Source of the DNA: Rhabdobacter roseus
Lineage (GTDB): Bacteria > Bacteroidota > Bacteroidia > Cytophagales > Spirosomataceae
DNA: 64,000 nucleotides
Direction: 5' to 3'
Assembly: GCF_014202275.1 (NCBI RefSeq)
Contig: NZ_JACHGF010000001.1
Location: 372,001-436,000 of the forward strand
Shown here: one piece after another, positions 33,187 through 41,825 of the stretch
How positions within the stretch are numbered: the first letter of the stretch is position 1
Layout of the letters: each line of letters starts with the position of its first letter
Made by a program: the position numbers and the translations under genes
The notes under the pieces: model-generated
What the model saw: the letters and a program-made list of their open reading frames with translations, nothing else
Told to the model about the DNA's origin: nothing
Database searches by the model: none

Positions 33187-33311
33187 ACGGATAGTAGGAA
33201 CATCGCAGACCGTGGTTTTTGGCAGGAAAGAAGAAAAGCAAAGTACTTGCTCATTCTTCTCCGACTTCCAGAAGCATCGTGAGGGCGACGTTTCTACTAT
33301 CCGTTTTTTTT
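33187..33311 (+). ncRNA. Candidate structured RNA or long-range hairpin with T-run
   Basis: ACGGATAGTAGGAAC (33187-33201) pairs with GTTTCTACTATCCGT (33290-33304; one mismatch), enclosing about 88 nt and followed by TTTTTTT to 33311, the shape of a terminated small RNA or a long terminator. No protein-coding frame in the 317-bp spacer is convincing. It could equally be a miniature repeat element. Confidence 0.35.
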
Positions 33312-33470
33312 GAAAGCAACGGCCGCCCCGCCGCTTCCCAAGCGGCTGCTCTCCCACGGCGTTAGTTCTTCAAATTTTGGTTTCAAACGTGGCAAAAACA
33401 GTAATAACGGGCCAGGGGGTACTTTGTACTTGAAAGTACCCTAACCCTTGTTTAACGTTCCCTGCCTTTC

Positions 33471-34799
33471 GTGACTGCCACTGAACCCCTCGATCCCCCC
33501 CAAACCTTTTTCGGGCGCTTGCGCTACTTAGGCCCCGGCTTTATTATGTCGGCGGCCATTGTGGGTTCCGGCGAGCTCATTGCTACCACTACCCTGGGGG
33601 CCAAGGCCGGGTTTGTGACGTTTTGGGTCATTTTGGTAAGCTGCCTGGTGAAAGTGACGCTGCAGCTGGAATTTGGTAAAAACGCCATCTATACGGGTAC
33701 TTTCACGATGCATAACTTCAACCGCCTCCCCGGCTGGCGGCTCGGCCGAGCGCACTGGAGCATCTGGTTGTGGCTGTCGTTGCAGGGCCTGAAGCTACTC
33801 CAGGTAGGCGGGATTATTGGCGGAGTGGCCATCGTGCTCCACATGGTGATGCCCGGCGTGTCGGTCAACTTCTGGGCGCTGGCGGCGGCCCTGCTCACGT
33901 CGCTGCTGGTGTACCGGGGCTACTACGGACTGGTCGAGAAAGGCTCTCTGTTCATGATCGTGCTGTTTTCGTCGGTGGTCCTTATCTCGCTTTTTTTATT
34001 ACAGGGTACGGTTTACGCCATCAGCTGGGAAAATTTTAAAGAAGGGCTCAGCTTCAACCTGCCGCCCGCGGCCGTAGCCGTGGCCTTTGGGGCCTTTGGG
34101 ATTACGGGCGTGGGAGGCGACGAAATCATGTACTACAACTACTGGTGCATCGAAAAGGGCTACGCGGCCTACACCGGCCCCCGCGATGACAGCGAGGCCT
34201 GGGCGCGGCGAGCCAAGGGTTGGATCGAGGTGATGTACCTGGATGCGCTGCTGTCGATGGTCGTCTATACCGTCGTGACGGCGGCTTTTTACCTGCTGGG
34301 AGCCGCCGTACTGCACCGTGGTGGCGAGGTACCTGAGGGCTACCGGATGATCGAGGTACTTTCCCGCATTTTTACCGAAACGCTGGGGCCAGGCGCGAAG
34401 GCTTTGTTTTTGGTCGGGGCTTTTACGGCTCTATATTCCACGCTTTTTACGGCGACGGCCAGCTGGGCGCGGGTGTGGGGCGATGCCTTCGGGGAGTTGG
34501 GCTGGATCAAGTTTGGTACTTTGGAGGAGCGTCGCCGGGCCATCGCCGTTTTCTCGTGGGTATTTCCGCTGGCGTGGTGCGTATTTTTTCTGTTCTTTCA
34601 AGCGCCGGTCATGATGGTGATTCTGGGCGGAATCGCCACTTCCGTGCTACTGCTGCTGATCGTGTGGGTGGCGTACATGTACCGCTACCACGAGCTACCC
34701 GCCGCACTGGCTCCCAGCCGCATGTATGATGTTTTCTTCTGGATCAGCGTGGTTTCTATCCTGATTGTGAGCGGCTACGGGGTGTGGCAAGTGGTGTAG
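33471..34799 (+). CDS. Nramp-family-related membrane protein lacking the metal-binding motif
   Basis: A 442-residue protein with about 11 membrane helices and the Nramp fold: GPGFIMSAAIVGSGE replaces the first-helix motif that in true Nramp transporters reads GPGFLxxxxxxDPGN. Residues 32-35 are GSGE, so the Asp and Asn that bind manganese or iron are absent; the helix-6 region reads AFGITGVGGDEIMYYNYW instead of the usual MPHNxxLH. This puts it in the divergent Nramp-related branch of unknown substrate. Start is GTG 33471. It stands between the structured spacer and a RAYT repeat unit. Confidence 0.82.
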   Translation: MTATEPLDPPQTFFGRLRYLGPGFIMSAAIVGSGELIATTTLGAKAGFVTFWVILVSCLVKVTLQLEFGKNAIYTGTFTMHNFNRLPGWRLGRAHWSIWLWLSLQGLKLLQVGGIIGGVAIVLHMVMPGVSVNFWALAAALLTSLLVYRGYYGLVEKGSLFMIVLFSSVVLISLFLLQGTVYAISWENFKEGLSFNLPPAAVAVAFGAFGITGVGGDEIMYYNYWCIEKGYAAYTGPRDDSEAWARRAKGWIEVMYLDALLSMVVYTVVTAAFYLLGAAVLHRGGEVPEGYRMIEVLSRIFTETLGPGAKALFLVGAFTALYSTLFTATASWARVWGDAFGELGWIKFGTLEERRRAIAVFSWVFPLAWCVFFLFFQAPVMMVILGGIATSVLLLLIVWVAYMYRYHELPAALAPSRMYDVFFWISVVSILIVSGYGVWQVV

Positions 34800-34810
34800 T
34801 TTTTTTTGGG

Positions 34811-34933
34811 GTTATGGCGTTACAAACGCTAAAGGATTCAACCGCCGATTGCAAATCGGGGTTAGCTCGGGTTAGCTCGGGTTAGCTCGCCCCGATTTGT
34901 AATCGGGGCGCTTTCCTCTAGCGTTTGTAACGC
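34811..34933. repeat. REP-like unit upstream of the RAYT gene
   Basis: Outer 14-bp inverted repeat GCGTTACAAACGCT (34817-34830) / AGCGTTTGTAACGC (34920-34933) encloses CCGATT/AATCGG hairpins, a perfect CCCCGATTTGTAATCGGGG hairpin (34890-34908), and three tandem GGGTTAGCTC units (34859-34888). This is the composition of a bacterial REP/BIME element. Confidence 0.85.
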
Positions 34934-34961
34934 GAACATGTATTCTATAAAAATATTCATC

Positions 34962-35510
34962 ATGGCCTCCAGTCAGTATTTTATTCGTAATCAGGGAGGG
35001 GCGTACTTCCTTACCATGACCGTTGTGGACTGGGTAGATGTATTTACTCGACCTTCCTACCGGCTGTTGATGGTAGATTCGCTACGATATTGTCAGCAAG
35101 AAAAAGGATTGCGGTTGTTTGCCTGGTGTCTTATGTCTAATCATCTGCATTTATTGGCCGCAGCGGCCGATAGCTATAATCTATCGGATATTCTCCGAGA
35201 CATGAAAAAATTTACCTCCAAGCGCTTAGTAAAAGCCATCCAGGAAGAACCGGAAAGCCGCCGTAACTGGATGCTTCAACGCTTTGCCTACGCTGGAAAG
35301 TACCGCACCAATGTAAAAGAATATAAGTTTTGGCAGGACGGGAACCACGCCAAAGAATGTACTTCGCAGGCGTTTTTGCTGGAGAAATTGCACTACATTC
35401 ACCAGAATCCAGTGAGAAATTTGCTCGTAGAAGAGGCTGAGCAGTACCTATTCAGCTCGGCCCGGAACTATGCGGAGCTGAAGGGGCTTTTGGAGGTAGA
35501 AATGTTGTGA
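34962..35510 (+). mobile_element. REP-associated tyrosine transposase (RAYT), Y1 HUH family
   Basis: A 182-residue HUH endonuclease of the Y1/RAYT type: catalytic HxH at His61 and His63 (CLMSNHLHLL) and the nucleophilic Tyr145 in LHYIHQNPVRNLLV. RAYTs cut single-stranded DNA at REP hairpins and spread those repeats. The ATG at 34962 (MASSQYFIRNQGGAYFLTMT) gives the usual family N-terminus, against 34938 used by a longer frame. The gene is bracketed by near-identical repeats (34811-34866 and 35514-35566), each carrying the GCGTTACAAACGCT word, so the unit probably still recognises them. Codon use and motif density are lower than the surroundings. Confidence 0.9.
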
Positions 35511-35513
35511 TTG

Positions 35514-35566
35514 GTTATGGCGTTACAAACGCTGGGTGATTCAACCGCCGATTACAAATCGGGGTT
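35514..35566. repeat. REP-like unit downstream of the RAYT gene
   Basis: Repeats the left part of the upstream unit in the same orientation: GTTATGGCGTTACAAACGCT, then GATTCAACCGCCGATTACAA and ATCGGGGTTAGCT, with only a few substitutions. The second half of the upstream unit is missing here, so the pair brackets the RAYT gene as a full unit plus a half unit. Confidence 0.85.
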
Positions 35567-35586
35567 AGCTTGTTAAAAAGAGCTTA

Positions 35587-35793
35587 TTATGCAGCTATTT
35601 CAATGGGTACCCGCACCAGGGCCAGAAGCGTAGCTAGTTCTTTTAGAAGCTCCTGCCGGATGGTTTCGTATTGAATTTGCATGGACGAATCTTTACTTTG
35701 ATCACGGTGAAAGGCAATCATTTTGTTGAGCTCTTCGATACTTTCCAGAATGTCAGCAGCACGGGCTGCGCGTTCAGAAATCATATGATCCAT
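35587..35793 (-). CDS. Small helical protein, possible partner of a truncated NTase-like gene
   Basis: A 68-residue protein that is almost entirely helical (ERAARAADILESIEELNKMI, then QIQYETIRQELLKELATLLA), with a coiled-coil character and no family I recognise. It starts 2 bp after the stop of the truncated nucleotidyltransferase-like frame (35796-36092), as antitoxin-like or regulatory partners of such genes do. It carries no ARGTACC copy. Translation from ATG 35793 (or an internal ATG at 35784) is plausible. Confidence 0.55.
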   Translation of the reverse strand: MDHMISERAARAADILESIEELNKMIAFHRDQSKDSSMQIQYETIRQELLKELATLLALVRVPIEIAA

Positions 35794-35795
35794 GG

Positions 35796-36092
35796 TTACG
35801 AAAAATTAATTTCAACAAATCCTTTAGCAAACTTCTTACCGGCACGATTAGCCTTGGTTTTACTAAACCAATTATACCAGTAGGCCATATCCATCTCCGT
35901 TTGCCACCTTCTTTCGTGTTGTTCGGGGTAGGCTCTAATAGTATAGGCATCTACCCCGTAAAGATTACGGGCATGTTCTAAACGAAACTGCTGATCGATA
36001 ACTTCCTGATATATGTGGTACGTATCAGCGTCTATAAAGGTAACGAAATCTATGTCCTTTGGGTTAGTACAGTTGCTGATGAAACAACCAAC
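35796..36092 (-). pseudogene. 5'-truncated nucleotidyltransferase-like gene (DUF6932-like)
   Basis: The frame ends at TAA 35796 and reads 98 residues upstream without a start codon; the next upstream in-frame codon is a stop inside the P1 peptidase gene. Its first residues, VGCFISNCTNPKDIDFVTF, carry the nucleotidyltransferase pattern G-x-F...D-I-D seen in DUF6932 proteins (there usually GSF), followed by RLEHARNLYGVDAYTIRAYP and HERRWQTEMDMAYWYNWFSK. About 60-80 N-terminal residues are missing, removed together with the promoter. The gene ends 2 bp before the small helical gene. Identification of DUF6932 is from memory of the motif, not from a search. Confidence 0.6.
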
Positions 36093-37216
36093 TACTTCCC
36101 TCGCCCGTACTTTTTCATGAGCTCAAGTACCTTTTGTTTAGGGAGTTCTTCCACCTTGTGGCCCTGGGTACCTTCGAGGGTGGTCGCCATGAAGAGCGAA
36201 TTCACGACGGCCTCTTCGGTAGCTTCGATGGCCGCCAGAAACAGCGGCGAAACGTTGTCGTTGCGCAGGAGTTTTAGTTCGTCGAAAGGTACCTGGCTAT
36301 TGTGCGGAATGCGGTAGGCGGTCGAGAAGGCAATGACGTAGTCGCCGCTGCCGTTGGAGGCGATGCCCCCCGTGCGGGCCAGGCCCATGAAGGCTCGTTT
36401 GGCGAGGCGTTTGAGGTTGCGGGCGTCGAGCGGGGCGTCGGTACTGACCACGATCATGCACGAACCGTCCGACGATTTATCCAGACTTTCCTTAAACGAA
36501 TATTTTCCCAGTGCTTCGCCCACCGGCACCCCGTTGACCTCAAGTACCCCGCCGAAGTTGGTTTGTACCAGTACGCCCACGGTGTAGCCGCCCAGCGCCT
36601 GGGGTAGTTGGCGGGAAGCCGTACCGATGCCGCCCTTCCAGCCAAAGCAGACCGTACCCGTACCGGCACCCACGTTGCCCTCCGCCACGGGGCCGGTTTT
36701 GGCTTGTTGCAACGCCTGGAGTACGTGCTCTTTTCGGACGTGGCGGCCCCGGATGTCGTTGAGGTAGCCGTCGTTGGTTTCGCCCACAACGGGGTTGACG
36801 GAGCGGACGTTTTCGTTGCCCGGCTGGGCGAGCGTCCAGTCAATGAGCGCGTCGGCGGCGGTGGGTACGCTCAGGGTGTTGGTAAGCACAAGGGGCGTCT
36901 CTAAAGTACCCAGTTCTTCTACCTGCGTGGAGCCCGCCAACTTCCCGAAGCCATTGCCGACGTAGATCGCCGCCGGTACTTTTTGTTGAAATACGTTGCC
37001 GTCGTGGGGTAGCAGGGCCGTCACGCCCGTGCGGATGTCAGCCCCCTCGTGCAGCGTGACTTGGCCCACTTTTACCCCCGCTACGTCGGTGATGGCATTG
37101 TGGGTACCCGTAGGAAGTACCCCTATTTTGATACCGAGCGTGCGGGGCCGCTGCTGCGCAGAGGAAGTGGAGAGCATGAAGCTGGTACTTAGGACAATTA
37201 GGAGAAATTTTTTCAT
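36092..37216 (-). CDS. P1-family (DmpA-like) peptidase, exported
   Basis: A 374-residue protein with a signal peptide (MKKFLLIVLSTSFMLSTSSA, cleavage before QQRPR) and the DmpA/BapA N-terminal nucleophile fold: GITDVAGV-like TDVAGVKVGQVTL, then GNVGAGTGTVCFGWKGGIGT, and ASNGSGDYVIAFST, whose Gly-Ser is the site of autoproteolysis giving the catalytic Ser. Such enzymes cleave D-amino-acid or beta-peptide amides. The annotated stop lies at the start of the pseudogene similarity, consistent with a deletion joining the two. Promoter words lie in the 80-bp gap to the next gene. Confidence 0.85.
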   Translation of the reverse strand: MKKFLLIVLSTSFMLSTSSAQQRPRTLGIKIGVLPTGTHNAITDVAGVKVGQVTLHEGADIRTGVTALLPHDGNVFQQKVPAAIYVGNGFGKLAGSTQVEELGTLETPLVLTNTLSVPTAADALIDWTLAQPGNENVRSVNPVVGETNDGYLNDIRGRHVRKEHVLQALQQAKTGPVAEGNVGAGTGTVCFGWKGGIGTASRQLPQALGGYTVGVLVQTNFGGVLEVNGVPVGEALGKYSFKESLDKSSDGSCMIVVSTDAPLDARNLKRLAKRAFMGLARTGGIASNGSGDYVIAFSTAYRIPHNSQVPFDELKLLRNDNVSPLFLAAIEATEEAVVNSLFMATTLEGTQGHKVEELPKQKVLELMKKYGRGK

Positions 37217-37297
37217 GCAGAAAAGGGGCTAGAAACAACTTCCTAATCTACACAGAGATTCGCAGTTTTTGGCCAAAGTACCCCTAAAACTATGCGT

Positions 37298-38125
37298 TCA
37301 ATCGTTGGGGCCCAACCGTTGGCAGTTGGGGCAAAAGTAGGTAGCACGCCCACCCACCCGGATGTTATTGATTAAAGTACCGCAGCGCGGGCAGTTCAGG
37401 TGCTGCTGGGTGTCTTCGTAGGGGGAGGTATCCCAGGCGCGGGCGTGAATGAGGTACGAGGCCGGGAAGTCGGCGTAGCGGGCTTCTTTGGCAATGGCCG
37501 TGAGAAGTACCTCCTGAATAGCCACTTGCAGGGCTTCTATCTCGGCGGTAGTAAGCTGGTGGGCGGGCTTGAGCGGGTGAATCCGGGCGTGAAAAAGCAG
37601 CTCGTCGGCGATCCAGTTGCCTACCCCGGCGGCTACCTGCTGGTCGAGCAGGGCCGACTTGATGGGCGTTTTGCGGCTGGCGAGTACAATCTCCAGGTCG
37701 GCGGCGGTGAGCTCCAGGGCGTCCTTGCCGATCTTCTTTTCCCGCAGGAAGGTCTCGATGTCGTGCACGATACCAATGCGCTCGAACTTACGCGGACAAA
37801 TAAAGCCCAGATGGTACCCACCCCGGAAGCGGAACACGATGCGGGCGTGGCGGGGGCGGTCCAGCGACTGGTGGTAGTACGCCAGGTCGCCGGTCATACC
37901 GAAGTGCATCCGCACGATCACGCCGGGGCGGTCGGTGTACACAAAGAGATTTTTCCCGACCCGCCGGGTACCCGTAAAAGACGCGCCCCGCAGCGCCTCC
38001 AGCAACAGCATGGGGTCGGTGGTCAGGAGTTTGGTATCTTCTACGTCCAGGTCGTCGATGGGCTGGTGCAGCGAGGTGGCTTCCAGGTACTGGCGGTAGC
38101 CTTCCACTTCGGGTAGTTCGGGCAT
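37298..38125 (-). CDS. Fpg/Nei-family DNA glycosylase
   Basis: A 275-residue enzyme of the Fpg/Nei family: PELPEV at residues 2-7 gives the catalytic N-terminal Pro and Glu, KSALLDQQVAAGVGNWIADE is the helix-two-turn-helix, and a C-terminal zinc finger CPRC-x16-CPNC closes the protein. It removes oxidised bases such as 8-oxoguanine or oxidised pyrimidines and nicks the strand. Fpg versus Nei cannot be settled from what I see. It lies 84 bp upstream of a stem-loop and starts its own unit. Confidence 0.92.
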   Translation of the reverse strand: MPELPEVEGYRQYLEATSLHQPIDDLDVEDTKLLTTDPMLLLEALRGASFTGTRRVGKNLFVYTDRPGVIVRMHFGMTGDLAYYHQSLDRPRHARIVFRFRGGYHLGFICPRKFERIGIVHDIETFLREKKIGKDALELTAADLEIVLASRKTPIKSALLDQQVAAGVGNWIADELLFHARIHPLKPAHQLTTAEIEALQVAIQEVLLTAIAKEARYADFPASYLIHARAWDTSPYEDTQQHLNCPRCGTLINNIRVGGRATYFCPNCQRLGPND

Positions 38126-38161
38126 GGGGTAGGTCGTTTTCTAGCTAATAACCCGTTTTTG

Positions 38162-38190
38162 GGTACCTGGGTTTAGAAAGCCCAGGTACC
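38162..38190. repeat. Motif-armed stem-loop between Fpg/Nei and lyase-like genes
   Basis: GGTACCTGGG (38162-38171) and CCCAGGTACC (38181-38190) form a 10-bp perfect stem with a 9-nt loop. Each arm carries the iterated motif GGTACC. No T-run follows, so it is best described as a motif-derived hairpin that may also block transcription. Confidence 0.7.
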
Positions 38191-38209
38191 TGCGCCGCCA
38201 AGTACCTGG

Positions 38210-39184
38210 TTAGTGAGGGCGTTTATCTTTCCAAAGTTTAAAATCGTCCCAGTACACTTGCAGCGTTTTGCCCTGGCTTTTCATGTAGTGGATCAACTCC
38301 TTGGACGTATAAAGCTTCATCGGATTGAAATCCGTAACGCCGTCGGGGGCGGGATCGTGGCTGTTGTGGGTAATTTTCCGAACGTCGAAAATTACTTTTT
38401 CCGGCTCGCCCTCGGGCGTGATGGAGAGGTAGAAGCGGCCGTTGGCGTGGTCGCCTTCTTTATAATAGTAGTCCATCGTGAACCACTGGCCAATGGGTAC
38501 CTTCACGGCCGAATTGGTTTCGGCCCAGAGGGTGGTGTACTTTTGGCTACCGTCGGCAAAAAGTTCACAATCCTGCGCGTCGAGGATAAAGTATAAATCA
38601 CTTTCTTGCCCCGTAGGCTTCCCGATGCCCAGCGTGATCCGGAAGCCGTAAGGTACCTGCTGGCTCCAGGTGACGTTGTTCCAAAACTCGGCGATGGTGA
38701 GCCAGTGAATGGACTTAGGGAAGGTACGGACCGTCCGGAAATCCTCGGGCAAAAAGACCCGCACCGACTGGTAAAATTCTTTCATGCCCTGGTTGCCGTA
38801 CAGGTTTCCCTGAATCCGCCCTTTGGAATTGTCGACGTTGGGGCCGTCGAGCCAGAAGTGAAGTACCTTGTTGGCAGGATTGCCCGGCTCGGGAATGATG
38901 CGCGCGAAGCGCTGCGTGGTGTCGCCGCCCTGGTACTGGAGGTTAAAATTTCCGATCAGAGGATGATTGTCCAGGTCCGTGACCCAGTCGTTATGATTGG
39001 GTAAGGTACGGTCTGCGCCCACGAGGTCGTCATCGGCGTTACGTGCTACCACCCGGACGTCGCTTTCAAAACCCGACTGAAATAGTAATTCTCCGGGGGA
39101 AGAGGTACTTTTTACGGGCGTAGTAGGTTGGCAACCGCTTGCTAGCAGTACGAGCAAGATAAAAAGAAAACCGCGCGGCTTCAT
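38210..39184 (-). CDS. Polysaccharide-lyase-like (LamG/concanavalin fold) lipoprotein
   Basis: A 324-residue lipoprotein: ATG 39184 (MKPRGFLFILLVLLASGC, lipobox ASGC) and then a beta-sandwich protein with QSGFESDVRVVARNADDDLV at the start and RFYLSITPEGEPEKVIFDVR late. The layout (edge strands with an aspartate/asparagine-rich N-terminus, tryptophans around LTIAEFWNNVTW) resembles heparin-lyase I-like or LamG polysaccharide-binding proteins of Bacteroidota. No conserved catalytic motif could be confirmed. The start at 39184 is preferred to 39250, whose first residues are not signal-like. It stands alone on the minus strand, next to the lysS promoter. Confidence 0.72.
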   Translation of the reverse strand: MKPRGFLFILLVLLASGCQPTTPVKSTSSPGELLFQSGFESDVRVVARNADDDLVGADRTLPNHNDWVTDLDNHPLIGNFNLQYQGGDTTQRFARIIPEPGNPANKVLHFWLDGPNVDNSKGRIQGNLYGNQGMKEFYQSVRVFLPEDFRTVRTFPKSIHWLTIAEFWNNVTWSQQVPYGFRITLGIGKPTGQESDLYFILDAQDCELFADGSQKYTTLWAETNSAVKVPIGQWFTMDYYYKEGDHANGRFYLSITPEGEPEKVIFDVRKITHNSHDPAPDGVTDFNPMKLYTSKELIHYMKSQGKTLQVYWDDFKLWKDKRPH

Positions 39185-39458
39185 GGACAAGGAGTTTAGG
39201 TACTTTAATCTTAAAGACGCCGGAAAGTACCTTATAACCCGACGCCCCACCGCTTTTTGGTCTTGAAGGTACTTTGGGTAGGTACTTTGGAAGCAAAAAG
39301 TACCTCAGAAAGTACCCGCCTGAGCGCCAATGCCGACCAGGTACCGGGAGCGAGCAAGCGGCGGCGTTAAAAATTTACTAATTTTGCCCACCAATCCTCT
39401 TCTCAACGAGTTAGCCAACAAGAGGAGACCTATTTATTAAACTACATTATTGTACAAA

Positions 39459-41174
39459 ATGCTACTGAGCGAACAGGAACTATTGCGCCGCCAAAAGCGC
39501 GAAGAATTAATGCGCCTCGGGATTGACCCCTATCCCGCCGAGGCGTTTGACGTAAACGTGACGGCGGCCGATATTCATAAAAACTACGAGAACGACAAGA
39601 TTCACTACAAGAGCGTGTCCCTGGCCGGCCGCCTCATGAGCTTCCGGATCATGGGGAGCGCATCGTTTGCCGAGCTTCAGGACGGTACGGGCCGTATTCA
39701 GCTGTACTTCCGGCGCGACGACCTGTGCCCCGACGAGGACAAAACGCTCTATAATACCGTATTCAAAAAGCTACTCGACATCGGCGATATCATCGGGGCC
39801 AAAGGGTACGTATTCACGACCCAGACCGGCGAAATATCCGTGCACGTACAGGAGTTTCGGCTCCTGAACAAGTCGCTGCGGCCACTCCCGGTGGTGAAGC
39901 GCGACGAGGAAGGCAACGTGTACGACGGCTTCACCGATCCCGAGCTGCGCTACCGGATGCGCTACGTGGACCTGATCGTGAATCCCGAAAAGCGCGACAT
40001 CTTCATAAAGCGCGCGCGGATCACCAGTACCATGCGCCGGATCTTCGACGACAAAGGCTGGCTGGAAGTAGAAACGCCCGTGCTGCAGCCCATTCACGGC
40101 GGCGCGGCGGCGCGGCCCTTCAAGACCCACCACAACACGCTCGACATGCCGCTGTACCTGCGCATTGCCAACGAGCTGTACCTGAAGCGGCTCATCGTGG
40201 GCGGCTTTGAGGGGGTGTACGAGTTTGGCAAGATGTTCCGGAACGAAGGCATGGACCGCACGCACAACCCGGAGTTTACGTCGCTGGAATTCTACGTAGC
40301 CTACAAAGACTACTACTGGATGATGGATTTCACCGAAGAGCTCCTGGAAAAAGTAGCCATAGCCGTGAATGGCAGCAGCAAAGCCATGGCCTGGGGTAAC
40401 GAGATCGAGTTTGCGGGACCCTACCAGCGCCTGAGCATCGGCGGGGCCATCAAGAAGTACACCGACGTGGACGTAGAAGCCCTGGACCTGCCCGCTCTCC
40501 AGGCGCAGTGCCGCGCCTGGGGCATGGAGATCGACGACACCATGGGCAAAGGCAAGCTCATCGACGAGATCTTCGGGGCCAAGGTGGAAGACTACCTCAT
40601 CCAGCCTACGTTCATCATCGACTACCCCGTGGAGATGTCGCCGCTGACCAAAAAGCACCGCAGCCAGCCCGGCCTGGTGGAGCGTTTTGAGCTATTTATC
40701 AACGGCAAGGAAGTAGCCAACGCCTACTCGGAGCTCAACGACCCTATAGACCAGCGCGAGCGCTTCGAGGAGCAGCTACGATTGGCCGAGCGCGGTGACG
40801 AAGAGGCCATGGCCATGGACGAAGACTTCATCCGGGCCCTGGAGTACGGCATGCCCCCTACGTCGGGCATTGGCTTTGGGATTGACCGCCTCGCGATGCT
40901 GCTCACCGACCAAACCAGCATCCAGGAGGTACTTTTCTTCCCGCAAATGCGGCCCGAGAAAAAAGTAGAAATGGCTACCGATGCCGACTATACCGCCCAG
41001 GGCGTACCGGCGGTCTGGATTCCGGCTCTGCAGAAAATGGGCCTCCTGACCATCGAACAGCTCAAAGCGGCCAACCCCAACAAGGTCTTTAACGACCTGG
41101 GCGGATTGCGCAAAAAGCTAAAAATTGACGCGCCCATGCCCCAGAAAACGGAGGTGGAAGGCTGGATCGGCTAA
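39459..41174 (+). CDS. lysS: Lysine-tRNA ligase (class II)
   Basis: A 571-residue class II synthetase: [20 protein letters not shown] at the start (ATG 39459; TTG 39450 is possible), an OB-fold anticodon domain ([20 protein letters not shown]), motif 2 around [14 protein letters not shown] and motif 3 [13 protein letters not shown]. The C-terminal extension beyond motif 3 ([20 protein letters not shown]) is typical of Bacteroidota LysS. It charges tRNA-Lys. It is separated from the cold-shock gene by a bidirectional terminator. Confidence 0.97.
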   Translation: MLLSEQELLRRQKREELMRLGIDPYPAEAFDVNVTAADIHKNYENDKIHYKSVSLAGRLMSFRIMGSASFAELQDGTGRIQLYFRRDDLCPDEDKTLYNTVFKKLLDIGDIIGAKGYVFTTQTGEISVHVQEFRLLNKSLRPLPVVKRDEEGNVYDGFTDPELRYRMRYVDLIVNPEKRDIFIKRARITSTMRRIFDDKGWLEVETPVLQPIHGGAAARPFKTHHNTLDMPLYLRIANELYLKRLIVGGFEGVYEFGKMFRNEGMDRTHNPEFTSLEFYVAYKDYYWMMDFTEELLEKVAIAVNGSSKAMAWGNEIEFAGPYQRLSIGGAIKKYTDVDVEALDLPALQAQCRAWGMEIDDTMGKGKLIDEIFGAKVEDYLIQPTFIIDYPVEMSPLTKKHRSQPGLVERFELFINGKEVANAYSELNDPIDQRERFEEQLRLAERGDEEAMAMDEDFIRALEYGMPPTSGIGFGIDRLAMLLTDQTSIQEVLFFPQMRPEKKVEMATDADYTAQGVPAVWIPALQKMGLLTIEQLKAANPNKVFNDLGGLRKKLKIDAPMPQKTEVEGWIG

Positions 41175-41198
41175 CCCCGTTTTTCTTGAGATACCACA

Positions 41199-41233
41199 AT
41201 AAAAAGACCGTAGCAGCGCCACGGTCTTTTTAT
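41199..41233. terminator. Bidirectional terminator between lysS and the cold-shock gene
   Basis: ATAAAAAGACCGT (41199-41211) and ACGGTCTTTTTAT (41221-41233) form a 13-bp perfect stem with a 9-nt loop, with an A-run on one side and a T-run on the other, so it can end both lysS and the convergent cold-shock transcript. Confidence 0.85.
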
Positions 41234-41255
41234 ATTTCACTGCCAAAAAGAAAAT

Positions 41256-41450
41256 TTATATTTTTCTTACATTTACGGCATTCAATCCTTTTTTACCGTC
41301 AACGACTTCGAATTCTACGTTGTCACCTTCGCGGATGGTCAGGCCACCCAAGCCGGTTACGTGAACGAAAATCTCGCGGTTGGTGCCATCTTCAATGATG
41401 AAACCATAGCCCTTGGCTTCATTGAAAAATTTTACAGTACCTGTCTGCAT
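41256..41450 (-). CDS. Cold-shock protein (CspA family)
   Basis: A 64-residue cold-shock domain: TGTVKFFNEAKGYGFIIED has RNP-1 (KGYGFI) and REIFVHVTGL has RNP-2 (IFVHV), followed by GDNVEFEVVDGKKGLNAVNV. It binds single-stranded RNA and DNA and acts as an RNA chaperone. The upstream DNA (41451-41825) is AT-rich, motif-poor and likely holds a long 5' leader, as is usual for csp genes. Confidence 0.95.
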   Translation of the reverse strand: MQTGTVKFFNEAKGYGFIIEDGTNREIFVHVTGLGGLTIREGDNVEFEVVDGKKGLNAVNVRKI

Positions 41451-41825
41451 GATAATAGAAATAAAAAATTAATAAAAAATGAAAAGAGTTAAGGATTGTA
41501 AACGTTAGCCCTTTGCTTAAGACAAGAAAACAAGTTGAATGAACTTTGATTGACTGGAGTTGGGCTCCGAATACAAATCAGGAAGAGGTATTCATACTCA
41601 ATTCTACTAATCAAAAAGGAAAACTTTTACAAATTCTTTAAACGCAAAGAAACAAAAATTGTTTGGAAAACAAGTACTTTGCCAAAACAATTTGATTATG
41701 CGGGAGTTATAGGCCGTATAACTAGAAAGTCAGGACAAGAAACGCGCACTTAAAAGTACCCTCAAAAGAATTTGCCTTTGGCAAAAATTAGTGTTAGTTT
41801 GGTAGGCTAAAATGGAGCAAAGTGT
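41451..41825. other. AT-rich spacer with no gene
   Basis: This 375-bp gap is clearly AT-richer than its neighbours. It probably holds the leader and promoter of the cold-shock gene and perhaps the promoter of the PspC-domain gene at its right end. A short frame running through it lacks coding character. Apart from single motif words near 41,670 and 41,755 it is motif-poor. I see no RNA gene. Confidence 0.6.

Noticed and set aside
41550-41753. Plus-strand frame in the spacer before the PspC-domain gene
   Set aside because: Lys/Thr-rich and AT-driven, with no family features; more likely non-coding leader DNA of the cold-shock gene.
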